Assembly (NCBI RefSeq): GCF_000014745.1 | Contig: NC_008347.1 | Coordinates: 1,249,501-1,313,500 of the forward strand | Source of the DNA: Maricaulis maris MCS10 | GTDB taxonomy: Bacteria; Pseudomonadota; Alphaproteobacteria; Caulobacterales; Maricaulaceae | Reading direction: 5' to 3' | DNA: 64,000 bases | Shown: one piece after another, positions 1-7,167 of the stretch | Layout of the letters: each line of letters starts with the position of its first letter | Position numbering within the stretch: the first letter of the stretch is position 1 | Position numbers and translations under genes: made by a program | Notes under the pieces: generated by a model | The model's database searches: none | Told to the model about the DNA's origin: nothing | The model's input: only the letters and a program-made list of their open reading frames with translations

Positions 1-2715
1 CTCGGTATCGGGATCCAGCACGTCGTCCGGTGTGAGGCCGGAGGAGACCATGTAGAGCGCCATGTCGCCAACGACCTTGGAGGAGGGCGTCACCTTGACG
101 ATGTCGCCGAACATCATGTTCACGGCGGCATACATCTTGGCGACTTCATGCCAGCGCTCGGCCAGCCCCATCGAGCGGGCCTGTTCCTTGAGATTGGTGA
201 ATTGCCCGCCCGGCATTTCGTGCAGGTAAACCTCCGACGCCCCGGCCCGCAGGTCGGGCTCGAAGGCGGCGTATTGGGTGCGCACATCTTCCCAATAGTC
301 CGAGAAGCGGCGGATCACCGCCGGGTCGATCCCTGTGGTGCGATCGGTATCGCCAAGCGCCGTGATGATGGAGCCTAGATTGGGCTGGGAGGTCAGGCCG
401 GAGAAACTGTCCATGGCCGCATCCACGGCATCGGCGCCCGCTTCGCAGGCCGCCAGAACAGTCGCGGCGGCAATGCCGGACGTGTCATGGGTGTGATAAT
501 GCACCGGCAGGCCGGTCTCGTCCTTGATGGCGCTGACCAGGGTGCGGATCTGGGCCGGACGGCACAGGCCGGCCATGTCCTTGATGCCGATGATATGGGC
601 GCCGGCGGATTTGAGCTCACGGGCGAGGCCGAGATAATAGTCGAGCTGGTATTTCGGCCGCTCGGCATGACCCAGATCGCCGGTATAACAGATCGCCGCT
701 TCGCACAGACGGTCGGTCTTGAGCACCGACTCCATGGCGACTTTCATGTTGTCGGCCCAGTTGAGACTGTCGAAGACGCGGAAGACATCAATCCCGGTCT
801 GGGCCGCCTGTTTGACAAACAGGTCGACGGCATTGTCGGGATAATTGGTGTAGCCGACGGCGTTGGAGGCGCGCAGGAGCATCTGGAGCATGACATTCGG
901 CATGCGCTGGCGCAGATCGGCCAGGCGGTCCCAGCTGTCTTCCTTCAAAAAGCGCAGGGCGACATCAAAGGTCGCGCCGCCCCAGCATTCGATCGAAAAC
1001 AGCTCGGACAGGTGTTCGGCATAGGCCTCCGACACGGTGACCATGTCGTGCGAGCGCATGCGCGTTGCCAGCAGGGACTGGTGACCATCGCGCATGGTGG
1101 TGTCGGTGATCAGCACGCGCTTTTGCGCCAGCATCCAGTCGCGAAAGCCTTCCGGGCCCAGCTTGTCGAGCAATTGCTTGGTGCCGTCCGGTGCCTTGCC
1201 GGTGCTGGGTGGCGGCACCGGTGTGACGGCATGGGCCGGTGGCAGCGGCCGGCCGGCCACCTCCGGATTGCCATTGACCGAGACGTCGGCGATGAAGCCG
1301 AGCAGACGCGTGGCGCGGTCGCGGCGCTTGGGAAAATCAAACAGGGCCGGCGTGGTGTCGATGAAACGGGTGGTGATATTGCCCGAGACGAAGTCCGGGT
1401 GATTGATGACGTTTTCCAGGAAGGCGATATTGGTCGAGACGCCGCGGATGCGAAACTCGCGCAGGGCCCGATCCATCCGCCGCACAGCTTCTTCCGGCGT
1501 CGCTGCCCAGGCGGTGACCTTTTCCAGCAGGCTGTCGAAATAGCGCGTGATCACGGCGCCGGAATAGGCGGTGCCGCCATCCAGCCGAATGCCGAAACCC
1601 GTCGCGCCGCGATAAGCAGTGATACGGCCATAATCCGGGGTGAAATTATTCTGCGGGTCTTCCGTGGTGACCCGGCATTGCAGGGCGTGACCGTGCAGCA
1701 CGATTTTCGACTGTTCGGGGACGCCGGTCTCGGACTCGATACCGATATGGCCGCCACGGGCGATCTGGATCTGGGCGCGGACGATGTCGATCCCGGTCAC
1801 TTCCTCGGTCACGGTATGTTCGACCTGGACGCGCGGATTGACCTCGATGAAGTAGAATTTGCCGGTTTCGGCATCGAGCAGGAATTCCACCGTGCCGGCG
1901 CCGCAATATCCCGCATGGCGCACCAGGCGCAGGGCGGCCTCGCAGATGGCGGAGCGGGTGTCCTCGCCCATGTCCGGCGCCGGGGCGCGCTCGACGACTT
2001 TCTGGTTGCGGCGCTGGACCGTGCAGTCGCGCTCGTAGAGATGGACCAGATTGCCATGACTGTCGCCGAGGATCTGGACCTCGATATGGCGCGCCTTGCG
2101 GATCAGTTTTTCCAGATAGACCTCGCCATTGCCGAAAGCGGCTTCGGCCTCGCGGCGACCGGCTTCCGCCTGGGCGTGCAGCTCGCCGGCCTCCTCGATC
2201 ACCCGCATGCCGCGACCACCACCGCCCCAGCTGGCCTTGAGCATGAGCGGATAGCCAACGGCCTCGGCCATTGTGTCCCAGTCATCCGATGCGTCGGGCA
2301 AGGGGCCTGTCGCGGGCACCACCGGCACCTCGGCCTCAACCGCCATATTGCGCGCGGCGACCTTGTTGCCGAGGGATTTCATGACATCCGGAGACGGGCC
2401 GATAAAGGTCAGGCCGGCCGCGGCACAGGCTTCGGCGAAGTCGGGATTTTCCGACAGGAAGCCATAGCCGGGATGGATCAGGGTCGCGCCGCACTTCTTG
2501 GCAATGGCGATGATGCCGTCGATATCGAGATAGGCCTTCACCGGACCGAGGCCGGCGCCAACCCGATAGCTTTCATCGGCCTTGAAGCGGTGCAGCGCCA
2601 GCTTGTCCTCTTCCGCATAGATCGCGACCGTGCGCAGGCCGAGCTCGGTAGCGGCGCGCATGATGCGGATGGCGATTTCACTGCGATTGGCGACGAGGAG
2701 TTTTTCGGTGGGCAC
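1..2715 (-). CDS. pyc: Pyruvate carboxylase, 3' end cut by window edge
   Basis: Biotin enzyme that carboxylates pyruvate to oxaloacetate with ATP and bicarbonate (anaplerosis, cytoplasm). About 905 N-terminal codons are visible; the biotinyl-lysine domain lies beyond the left edge. The biotin carboxylase domain covers roughly residues 1-450, with the conserved opening LLVANRSEIAIRIMRA and a Gly-rich ATP-grasp loop KASWGGGGRGM. The carboxyltransferase domain starts near residue 535 with DTTMRDGHQSLLATRMR. The combination of both domains in one chain excludes a simple biotin carboxylase subunit. I chose GTG at 2715 as start because GGGAGA sits 6 nt upstream and the family N-terminus begins exactly there. 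A LacI-type palindrome lies about 50 nt upstream. A long open frame on the opposite strand is a shadow. Confidence 0.97.
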   Translation of the reverse strand, partial: MPTEKLLVANRSEIAIRIMRAATELGLRTVAIYAEEDKLALHRFKADESYRVGAGLGPVKAYLDIDGIIAIAKKCGATLIHPGYGFLSENPDFAEACAAAGLTFIGPSPDVMKSLGNKVAARNMAVEAEVPVVPATGPLPDASDDWDTMAEAVGYPLMLKASWGGGGRGMRVIEEAGELHAQAEAGRREAEAAFGNGEVYLEKLIRKARHIEVQILGDSHGNLVHLYERDCTVQRRNQKVVERAPAPDMGEDTRSAICEAALRLVRHAGYCGAGTVEFLLDAETGKFYFIEVNPRVQVEHTVTEEVTGIDIVRAQIQIARGGHIGIESETGVPEQSKIVLHGHALQCRVTTEDPQNNFTPDYGRITAYRGATGFGIRLDGGTAYSGAVITRYFDSLLEKVTAWAATPEEAVRRMDRALREFRIRGVSTNIAFLENVINHPDFVSGNITTRFIDTTPALFDFPKRRDRATRLLGFIADVSVNGNPEVAGRPLPPAHAVTPVPPPSTGKAPDGTKQLLDKLGPEGFRDWMLAQKRVLITDTTMRDGHQSLLATRMRSHDMVTVSEAYAEHLSELFSIECWGGATFDVALRFLKEDSWDRLADLRQRMPNVMLQMLLRASNAVGYTNYPDNAVDLFVKQAAQTGIDVFRVFDSLNWADNMKVAMESVLKTDRLCEAAICYTGDLGHAERPKYQLDYYLGLARELKSAGAHIIGIKDMAGLCRPAQIRTLVSAIKDETGLPVHYHTHDTSGIAAATVLAACEAGADAVDAAMDSFSGLTSQPNLGSIITALGDTDRTTGIDPAVIRRFSDYWEDVRTQYAAFEPDLRAGASEVYLHEMPGGQFTNLKEQARSMGLAERWHEVAKMYAAVNMMFGDIVKVTPSSKVVGDMALYMVSSGLTPDDVLDPDTE

Positions 2716-2763
2716 GCGGCGTCTCCCGATAGGGTCAGGGGTGGCGCGCGCCGGTCAGCGCGC

Positions 2764-2777
2764 TGGTAACGTTACCA
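2764..2777. promoter_or_regulatory. Candidate LacI-family operator upstream of pyc
   Basis: TGGTAACGTTACCA is a perfect 14-bp palindrome with a central CG, the usual shape of LacI/GalR-family operators. It lies 49-62 nt upstream of the pyc start codon, so it could sit over or next to the promoter. A related palindrome built from the same GGTAACG half-site is found upstream of the transaldolase gene at 6390. No regulator gene is adjacent, so the binding protein is unknown. Confidence 0.5.
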
Positions 2778-2911
2778 TAAAAACCGCTTCGCGCGGCGGA
2801 TGGAAGCGAAATGTTGCACTGCGAAGGTTGAGGGTGACGCGTTTTGAGGTCGGCGGCAAGAGAGACAGGTTTGGGGCACGGGCGATGAGCGGGAAGGCGT
2901 GATCTCGACCG

Positions 2912-2950
2912 CCTTGGCCTTAAGAACCGGATACGGCCCGCTGGCTGACA
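2912..2950 (-). repeat. Half copy of the dispersed palindromic element
   Basis: On the minus strand this reads TGTCAGCCAGCGGGCCGTAT followed by CCGGTTCTTAAGGCCAAGG, matching the left arm and leading flank of the full elements at 30441 and 50701. The opposite arm is absent, so it cannot form the long hairpin. It looks like a decayed or truncated copy. Confidence 0.75.
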
Positions 2951-3167
2951 ATAGAATTAAGGGCGGTTCCGCGCTTGGCGCGATGACCTGAACGAGCTTC
3001 CTTCGGTCGCGCCGGTTTCGCGCCTCTAACACGGTGTCTCCAACTCGGTACCTCCATGGTCGTTATCTCCGAGGAAGAGGTTCTGCCCCGCTCCGCTGTG
3101 GGCGCCCAGAATATGTACATAATTGAGATATGCTATCATCAATCTGCGACAGATTATGAGATATAGC

Positions 3168-3207
3168 TTGAAAAATTTACTCTAACATGTAATATCTTAG
3201 TTACATG
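3168..3207 (+). promoter_or_regulatory. Promoter with overlapping inverted-repeat operator of the ArsR-type operon
   Basis: TTGAAA (3168-3173) and TAATAT (3190-3195), 16 nt apart, resemble a sigma-70-type promoter. The inverted repeat CATGTAA (3186-3192) / TTACATG (3201-3207), with 8 nt between the arms, overlaps the -10 box and ends about 10 nt before the start codon. This placement suits autorepression by the ArsR-family product of the first gene; that is an inference. Confidence 0.55.
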
Positions 3208-3217
3208 AGGTGATCAG

Positions 3218-3607
3218 ATGATGTCTCCGGACTCGATGGATGCGGTTTTTCAGGCGCTCGCCAGCACAACGCGGCGCGAGATGCTCGACATCGTCCGCAA
3301 TGAGCCGGGATGCTCGGTCGGGGCGGTCGCCAGCCGTTTTGATGTCAGCCGGATCGCGGTGATGCGCCATCTGACCGTTCTGGAGGAGGCCGGTCTCATC
3401 ATCTCGGACAAGCGCGGACGCACGCGGCATCTCTACATGAATGCCGTGCCCATCCAGATGATCCATGACCGGTGGACGAGCGAGTATTCCGCGCTCTGGT
3501 CCGGTCGCATGCTGGATATCAAGTATCTCGCCGAACAACGCCGTGCCCGCGACGGCGATGCGCCGGAGGCGGACGAAATTACTCACACGAAGGGGGAGCC
3601 AGGATGA
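3218..3607 (+). CDS. ArsR-family winged-helix transcriptional regulator
   Basis: A 129-residue DNA-binding protein. A winged helix-turn-helix covers about residues 8-80, including SVGAVASRFDVSRIAVMRHL (recognition region) and the wing DKRGRTRHLYMN. The metal-binding cysteine motif of arsenic or cadmium sensors (ELCVCDL type) is absent, so it is not a classical metal sensor. It belongs to the subgroup encoded next to AHSA1/SRPBCC proteins. The next gene overlaps it by 4 nt (ATGA), so the two are translationally coupled. Two adjacent ATGs (3218 and 3221) follow a GAGGTGA box; either may be used. It probably represses its own operon through the inverted repeat that overlaps the promoter. Confidence 0.9.
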   Translation: MMSPDSMDAVFQALASTTRREMLDIVRNEPGCSVGAVASRFDVSRIAVMRHLTVLEEAGLIISDKRGRTRHLYMNAVPIQMIHDRWTSEYSALWSGRMLDIKYLAEQRRARDGDAPEADEITHTKGEPG

Positions 3608-4197
3608 GTGAACCACAAGCCAAAAGCCTGTCCGGAGAGGTCCGGACATCCATGTACCGGGTCATGATCCGGGCGACGATTGACCAGGTCTGGTCCGAGC
3701 TGATCCGGACCGACCGGCCGATGCCCTTCTTCTTCAACGGCCAGTATGACACGCCCGGCCTTCAGAACGGGGCGGCCTTCGCCATGCGCACGCCGGACGG
3801 CAAGCATACGCTGGTAATGGGCAAGGTGATCGAGTTTGAGCCGCCGCACCGCTATGCGCATACCTTCCGCTTCACCACTTCGGACGACCCGGTCTCGATC
3901 GTGCGCTATGTCCTCAAGGAGGTTGAAGGCGGGGTTGAATTCACGCTGATCAATGAGCACTCGGCGGCCGACGAGGTCTCCAAGTCCGAGAAGCAAATGG
4001 CGCAGGGCGCGAAATTCATCTGCGAGAATCTCAAGGCACTGGTCGAGACCGGCAAGGCCACGATGGGCGGACGCATGATGCTGTTCATGTTTTCCTTGAT
4101 GGCGCCGATGACGCCGAAGGCGGCGCTGTCGAGCAATTGGCCGCTTGAGCGCGCGCCCGACCTGTCCGAAATTCCTGCAGTCACAGAGGAGGCCTGA
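3604..4197 (+). CDS. SRPBCC/AHSA1-family protein
   Basis: A 197-residue protein of the START-like helix-grip fold (AHSA1, activator of Hsp90 ATPase-like). Visible features are the N-terminal strand and helix VMIRATIDQVWSELI, the PMPFFFNG region, and the later VIEFEPPHRYAHTF and TLINEH segments typical of the family. These proteins bind hydrophobic ligands in a cavity, but the ligand here is unknown. The start at 3604 forms an ATGA overlap with the ArsR gene. ArsR-AHSA1 gene pairs are widespread in bacteria and are usually co-regulated. The C-terminal 40 residues, after GGRMMLFMFSLM, lie outside the core domain. Confidence 0.88.
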   Translation: MSEPQAKSLSGEVRTSMYRVMIRATIDQVWSELIRTDRPMPFFFNGQYDTPGLQNGAAFAMRTPDGKHTLVMGKVIEFEPPHRYAHTFRFTTSDDPVSIVRYVLKEVEGGVEFTLINEHSAADEVSKSEKQMAQGAKFICENLKALVETGKATMGGRMMLFMFSLMAPMTPKAALSSNWPLERAPDLSEIPAVTEEA

Positions 4198-4199
4198 TC

Positions 4200-4769
4200 A
4201 TGGCGCAATCCCCGGAAGACATGGCGCGGTCGATGATCGCCAACATGCCGGAAAAGACCGGCAAACCGCTCGGCGACTGGGTCGCGATCGTCAAGGCGAG
4301 CGGGCTGGAAAAGCATGGCGAGATGGTCAAGCTGCTCAAGACCGAGCACGGCATGACGCATGGCTTTGCCAATCTGGTGGCGCATGAAGTGAAGAGCGGG
4401 GTCGTCTCGGCCCCGGCTGCCGCCACTGACCTGGTCGAAGCGCAATATGCCGGCGGCAAGGCCGGCCTGCGTCCGATCTATGATGCCCTGTCGTCCGCCG
4501 CGACCGGCTTTGGCGGCGATGTCGAACTCGCCCCGAAGAAAGCCTATGTCTCGCTGCGGCGGGCCAAGCAGTTCGGCCTGATCCAGCCCTCGACCAGGAC
4601 GCGGGTTGATCTCGGTCTCAATCTCAAAGGGGTCGAGCCCGCCGGTCGGCTGGAAGCGTCGGGCTCGTTCAATGCGATGTGCACCCATCGTGTCCGCCTG
4701 GACGGGCCGGGCGCGGTCGATGCCGAAGTGCTTGGCTGGCTCAAACAGGCTTATGAGGCGGCAGGCTAG
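4200..4769 (+). CDS. DUF4287 and DUF5655 domain protein
   Basis: A 189-residue cytoplasmic protein with two small domains. Residues 1-65 match DUF4287, with the KTGKPLGDWVAIVK and HGEMVKLLKTEHGMTHGFAN segments. Residues 85-187 match DUF5655, with YVSLRRAKQFGLIQPSTRTR and the C-terminal WLKQAYEAAG. Neither domain has an established function. It starts 3 nt after the AHSA1 stop codon, so it is the third gene of the ArsR operon. No terminator is obvious directly after it. Confidence 0.85.
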   Translation: MAQSPEDMARSMIANMPEKTGKPLGDWVAIVKASGLEKHGEMVKLLKTEHGMTHGFANLVAHEVKSGVVSAPAAATDLVEAQYAGGKAGLRPIYDALSSAATGFGGDVELAPKKAYVSLRRAKQFGLIQPSTRTRVDLGLNLKGVEPAGRLEASGSFNAMCTHRVRLDGPGAVDAEVLGWLKQAYEAAG

Positions 4770-4851
4770 GTGGACGGCGCCCGGTTTGCCACTGGACAGA
4801 CCTTGCGGGCGCGGGCATGCTTGCGGTGAAATTTTGTTGGAGAAAGGCGCC

Positions 4852-4992
4852 ATGCGTCTACTGGCAGGCAAAAACGTGCAGATGACCGGGGTGGCACGCA
4901 AGTGCGCGCCGATCCCTGCCGTGCGCCGTCTTCCCATCATTTCGATTACCACCGTCATGGCGCCTACAGGAGCGATGACAGCCACGACCTGA
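4852..4992 (+). CDS. Putative leader peptide of a threonine/isoleucine attenuator upstream of ilvA
   Basis: A 46-codon frame with a good GGAGAAAG ribosome site 6 nt upstream of its ATG. Its second half is rich in Ile and Thr: IISITTVMAPTGAMTATT closes the peptide. That fits ribosome stalling when Thr-tRNA or Ile-tRNA is scarce. CAGGAGCG (4967-4974), inside the frame and just after the ATC ATT TCG ATT ACC ACC cluster, is complementary to CGCTCCTG (5026-5033), the left arm of the terminator hairpin just before ilvA. This gives the two exclusive structures of a classical attenuator. A second frame through the same region is His-rich but has only a poor GTG start. The regulatory reading is inferred from layout. 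Confidence 0.7.
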   Translation: MRLLAGKNVQMTGVARKCAPIPAVRRLPIISITTVMAPTGAMTATT

Positions 4993-5022
4993 CCCCTTTG
5001 ACTTAGGTTTCGTGCAGTTTCA

Positions 5023-5054
5023 CCCCGCTCCTGGCCACAGGAGTGGGGTTTTTT
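5023..5054 (+). terminator. Intrinsic terminator (attenuator) in the ilvA leader
   Basis: CCCCGCTCCTG (5023-5033) pairs with CAGGAGTGGGG (5038-5048) with one G-U pair and a short loop, followed by six T residues (5049-5054). It ends 25 nt before the ilvA start codon, so it cannot be the end of an unrelated transcript without also blocking ilvA. An alternative pairing of 5026-5033 with 4967-4974 in the leader frame would disrupt it. Confidence 0.85.
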
Positions 5055-5079
5055 CTGCGCGGCATTCCGGAGACCGCCC

Positions 5080-6351
5080 ATGTCGCTAACTGCCCGTTCG
5101 ACAGCCCCTTTGCCAGACTGCCCACCGCAAGAAGCCACCGCGCTGTCTGCTGCGTTCGACCATGTCGACACGCTGCGGCGGGACGGGTTTGGCGGCATTC
5201 TGCGTGCCCCGATGGTCGCATCGCCGGTCCTGTCGGCGAGCGCGGGATGCGACCTGTGGGTCAAGCTGGAAAACCTTCAGGTCACCGGCTCGTTCAAGGA
5301 GCGCGGCGCGTTTGCCCGCATGGCCGCCCTCAGTGCGGATGAGCGCCGCAGGGGCGTTGTCGCGGCGTCGGCGGGCAATCATGCCCAGGGTGTGGCACGC
5401 AGCGCCGGGGCGATGGGTATAGCGGCCCGGATCTACATGCCGGTGGGAACGCCGACCGTGAAGGTCAATGCGACCCGCGCCCTGGGCGCTGAGGTCGAGT
5501 TGGCCGGCGATGATTTTGATGCGGCCAAGGCGCTTGCTGTCGCCGCAGCCGAGACCAGCGGTGCCGTCTTCATCCACCCCTTCGATGACCCTGTCGTGCT
5601 GGCCGGGCAGGGAACGGTGGCGATGGAAATGCTGGAGGACCAGCCCGACCTCGACGTGCTGGTCTTCCCGGTCGGCGGCGGCGGGCTGGCGGCGGGCGCC
5701 GGGCTGGCGGCGCGGCGGATCAAGCCGGACATCGAACTGGTGGGTGTGCAGTCCGACCTTTTCCCGGCCTTTGCCAATCTCTTTCACGACGCCGACCGGC
5801 CGGTCGGTGGTTTCACCCTCGCTGAAGGCATTGCCGTGCGTCAGCCCGGTGATCTGACCAGCGCGATATTGAAGACCCTGCTCGATGATGTCCTGCTGGT
5901 GGACGAGCGCCAGATCGAGCACGCGCTCAATCTCTTCATCGCGCAGATGCGGGTCCTGCCGGAAGGGGCGGGCGCTGTCGGGCTTGCTGCCGTCCTCGCC
6001 CACAAGCAACGCTTTGCCGGCAAGAAGGTCGGCCTCGTCCTGTCCGGCGGCAATGTCGATACAAGGCTCTTGTCATCGCTCCTGCTGCGCGACCTGGCCC
6101 GATCGCGCCGGCTAGCCCGCTTCCGCATCGAGCTGGTCGATATTCCCGGGCAGTTGTCGAGCGTGTCGGAGATCATCTCCGAGGCCGGTGGCAATGTCAC
6201 CGATGTCGCCTATCACAAGACATTCTCGGACCTGCCAGCCAAGGTGACCTATATCGATATCTCGCTGGAGGCGCAGGATGGCGCCCATATGGACCGGATC
6301 CAGGCGGCCCTGCAGGCGGCCGGCTTCCGGGTCGAACTGGCGGGCTACTGA
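5080..6351 (+). CDS. ilvA: Threonine ammonia-lyase (threonine dehydratase)
   Basis: PLP enzyme converting threonine to 2-oxobutanoate, the first committed step to isoleucine. 423 residues. The PLP lysine is K73 in VTGSFKERGA; SAGNHAQG and the phosphate-binding PVGGGGLAAG loop are also present. A C-terminal ACT domain (about residues 345-420, FRIELVDIPGQLSSVSEIIS) suggests allosteric control by isoleucine or valine. The single ACT domain resembles the shorter dehydratases rather than the E. coli biosynthetic enzyme with two regulatory repeats. The upstream Thr/Ile leader peptide and attenuator point to a biosynthetic role. The ATG at 5080 follows GGAGA 7 nt upstream. Confidence 0.93.
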   Translation: MSLTARSTAPLPDCPPQEATALSAAFDHVDTLRRDGFGGILRAPMVASPVLSASAGCDLWVKLENLQVTGSFKERGAFARMAALSADERRRGVVAASAGNHAQGVARSAGAMGIAARIYMPVGTPTVKVNATRALGAEVELAGDDFDAAKALAVAAAETSGAVFIHPFDDPVVLAGQGTVAMEMLEDQPDLDVLVFPVGGGGLAAGAGLAARRIKPDIELVGVQSDLFPAFANLFHDADRPVGGFTLAEGIAVRQPGDLTSAILKTLLDDVLLVDERQIEHALNLFIAQMRVLPEGAGAVGLAAVLAHKQRFAGKKVGLVLSGGNVDTRLLSSLLLRDLARSRRLARFRIELVDIPGQLSSVSEIISEAGGNVTDVAYHKTFSDLPAKVTYIDISLEAQDGAHMDRIQAALQAAGFRVELAGY

Positions 6352-6389
6352 GTTGATCTGCCCATCGGGCTTTGAAATGTCACATCCGG

Positions 6390-6405
6390 CCGTTACCGGT
6401 AACGG
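6390..6405. promoter_or_regulatory. Perfect 16-bp palindrome upstream of transaldolase, candidate operator
   Basis: CCGTTACCGGTAACGG is its own reverse complement and lies 36 nt before the transaldolase start. It contains the same GGTAACG/CGTTACC half-sites as the palindrome upstream of pyc, but joined in the opposite order. It may be the site of a LacI-like or other dimeric regulator of central carbon genes. Confidence 0.45.
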
Positions 6406-6441
6406 CAGCGAAATACACTGACCGACCGCGAGGAGCGCATC

Positions 6442-7095
6442 ATGAAATTCTTTGTCGACACGGCCGAAACCGCAGAGATCGCCGAGCTGGCTGAAGCCGG
6501 TCTGGTCGATGGTGTCACCACCAACCCGTCCCTGATCGCCAAATCAGGCCGTAACTTCCTCGAAGTGGTCAAGGAAATCTGTGATCTGGTCGAGGGACCG
6601 GTCAGCGCCGAAGTCACTGCGCTCGAAGCGCCGGCCATGATCGCCGAAGGCAAGAAGCTGGCCCTGCTGGCCGACAATGTCGTGGTCAAGCTGCCGCTGA
6701 CCTTTGAAGGTCTCAAAGCCTGCCAGGCGCTGACGGCCGAGAATATCCAGACCAATGTGACGCTGTGCTTTTCCGCCAATCAGGGCCTGCTCGCTGCCAA
6801 GGCCGGAGCGACCTATGTCTCGCCCTTCATCGGCCGGCTCGATGATCTTGGCGTTGACGGCATGGAGCTGATCGCCAATCTGCGGATGATCTTCGACAAT
6901 TACGCCTTCGACACCCAGATCCTGGCCGCTTCGATCCGTTCGGCCGACCACATCCAGCAATGTGCCCTGCTGGGCGCCGACGTCGCCACCGCCCCGCCCT
7001 CAGTCCTGAAAGGCCTGGTCAAGCACCAGCTGACCGACAAGGGCCTGGAAGCCTTCATGGCCGACTGGCAGAAGACGGGTCAGAGCATTCTCTAG
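6442..7095 (+). CDS. tal: Transaldolase (short, TalC/MipB type)
   Basis: A 217-residue TIM-barrel aldolase of the short transaldolase/fructose-6-phosphate aldolase family. It transfers dihydroxyacetone between sugar phosphates in the non-oxidative pentose phosphate pathway. MKFFVDTAE and [14 protein letters not shown] at the start and the Schiff-base lysine K83 in VVVKLPLT are diagnostic; SPFIGRLDD and ILAASIRS are also conserved. Sequence alone does not separate transaldolase from fructose-6-phosphate aldolase activity; transaldolase is the usual assignment in alphaproteobacteria. GAGGAGCG precedes the ATG. Its 3' end meets the convergent DUF2855 gene at a shared terminator. Confidence 0.93.
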   Translation: MKFFVDTAETAEIAELAEAGLVDGVTTNPSLIAKSGRNFLEVVKEICDLVEGPVSAEVTALEAPAMIAEGKKLALLADNVVVKLPLTFEGLKACQALTAENIQTNVTLCFSANQGLLAAKAGATYVSPFIGRLDDLGVDGMELIANLRMIFDNYAFDTQILAASIRSADHIQQCALLGADVATAPPSVLKGLVKHQLTDKGLEAFMADWQKTGQSIL

Positions 7096-7116
7096 CGGGG
7101 CTGTCGGGGACAGGGC

Positions 7117-7154
7117 GAAGGGGCCGCCGTATCGGGTTACGGCCAGGCCCCTTC
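7117..7154. terminator. Bidirectional terminator between tal and the DUF2855 gene
   Basis: GAAGGGGCC (7117-7125) pairs with GGCCCCTTC (7146-7154), and the inner GCCGTA/TACGGC extends the stem with a small bulge. The A/T content at both ends is modest. Its position between two converging stop codons supports service for both strands. Confidence 0.6.
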
Positions 7155-7167
7155 TTGCCCCACCCGA

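Larger units (their letters stand above)
2716..3217. other. 502-bp divergent intergenic region between pyc and the arsR-type operon
   Basis: The region holds the LacI-like palindrome near pyc, a half copy of the dispersed palindromic element (2912-2950), and from about 3100 an A+T-rich stretch with the promoter and operator of the rightward operon. Short open frames in it have no ribosome binding site or recognisable product. I see nothing else between 2951 and 3120. Confidence 0.6.

Noticed and set aside
487-2769. A 760-codon rightward open frame opposite pyruvate carboxylase
   Set aside because: The minus strand encodes a clear pyruvate carboxylase over the same bases. The rightward frame has no recognisable domain and is expected in GC-rich DNA.
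2920-3120. Short leftward open frame of 66 codons between pyc and the ArsR-type gene
   Set aside because: No ribosome site, no similarity, and it overlaps the half copy of the palindromic element.
4897-5004. His-rich frame (HHFDYHRHGAYRSDDSHD) overlapping the ilvA leader
   Set aside because: It could suggest a histidine-type leader, but it has only a GTG start with a poor ribosome site, and the downstream gene is a threonine enzyme. The Thr/Ile frame is better supported.
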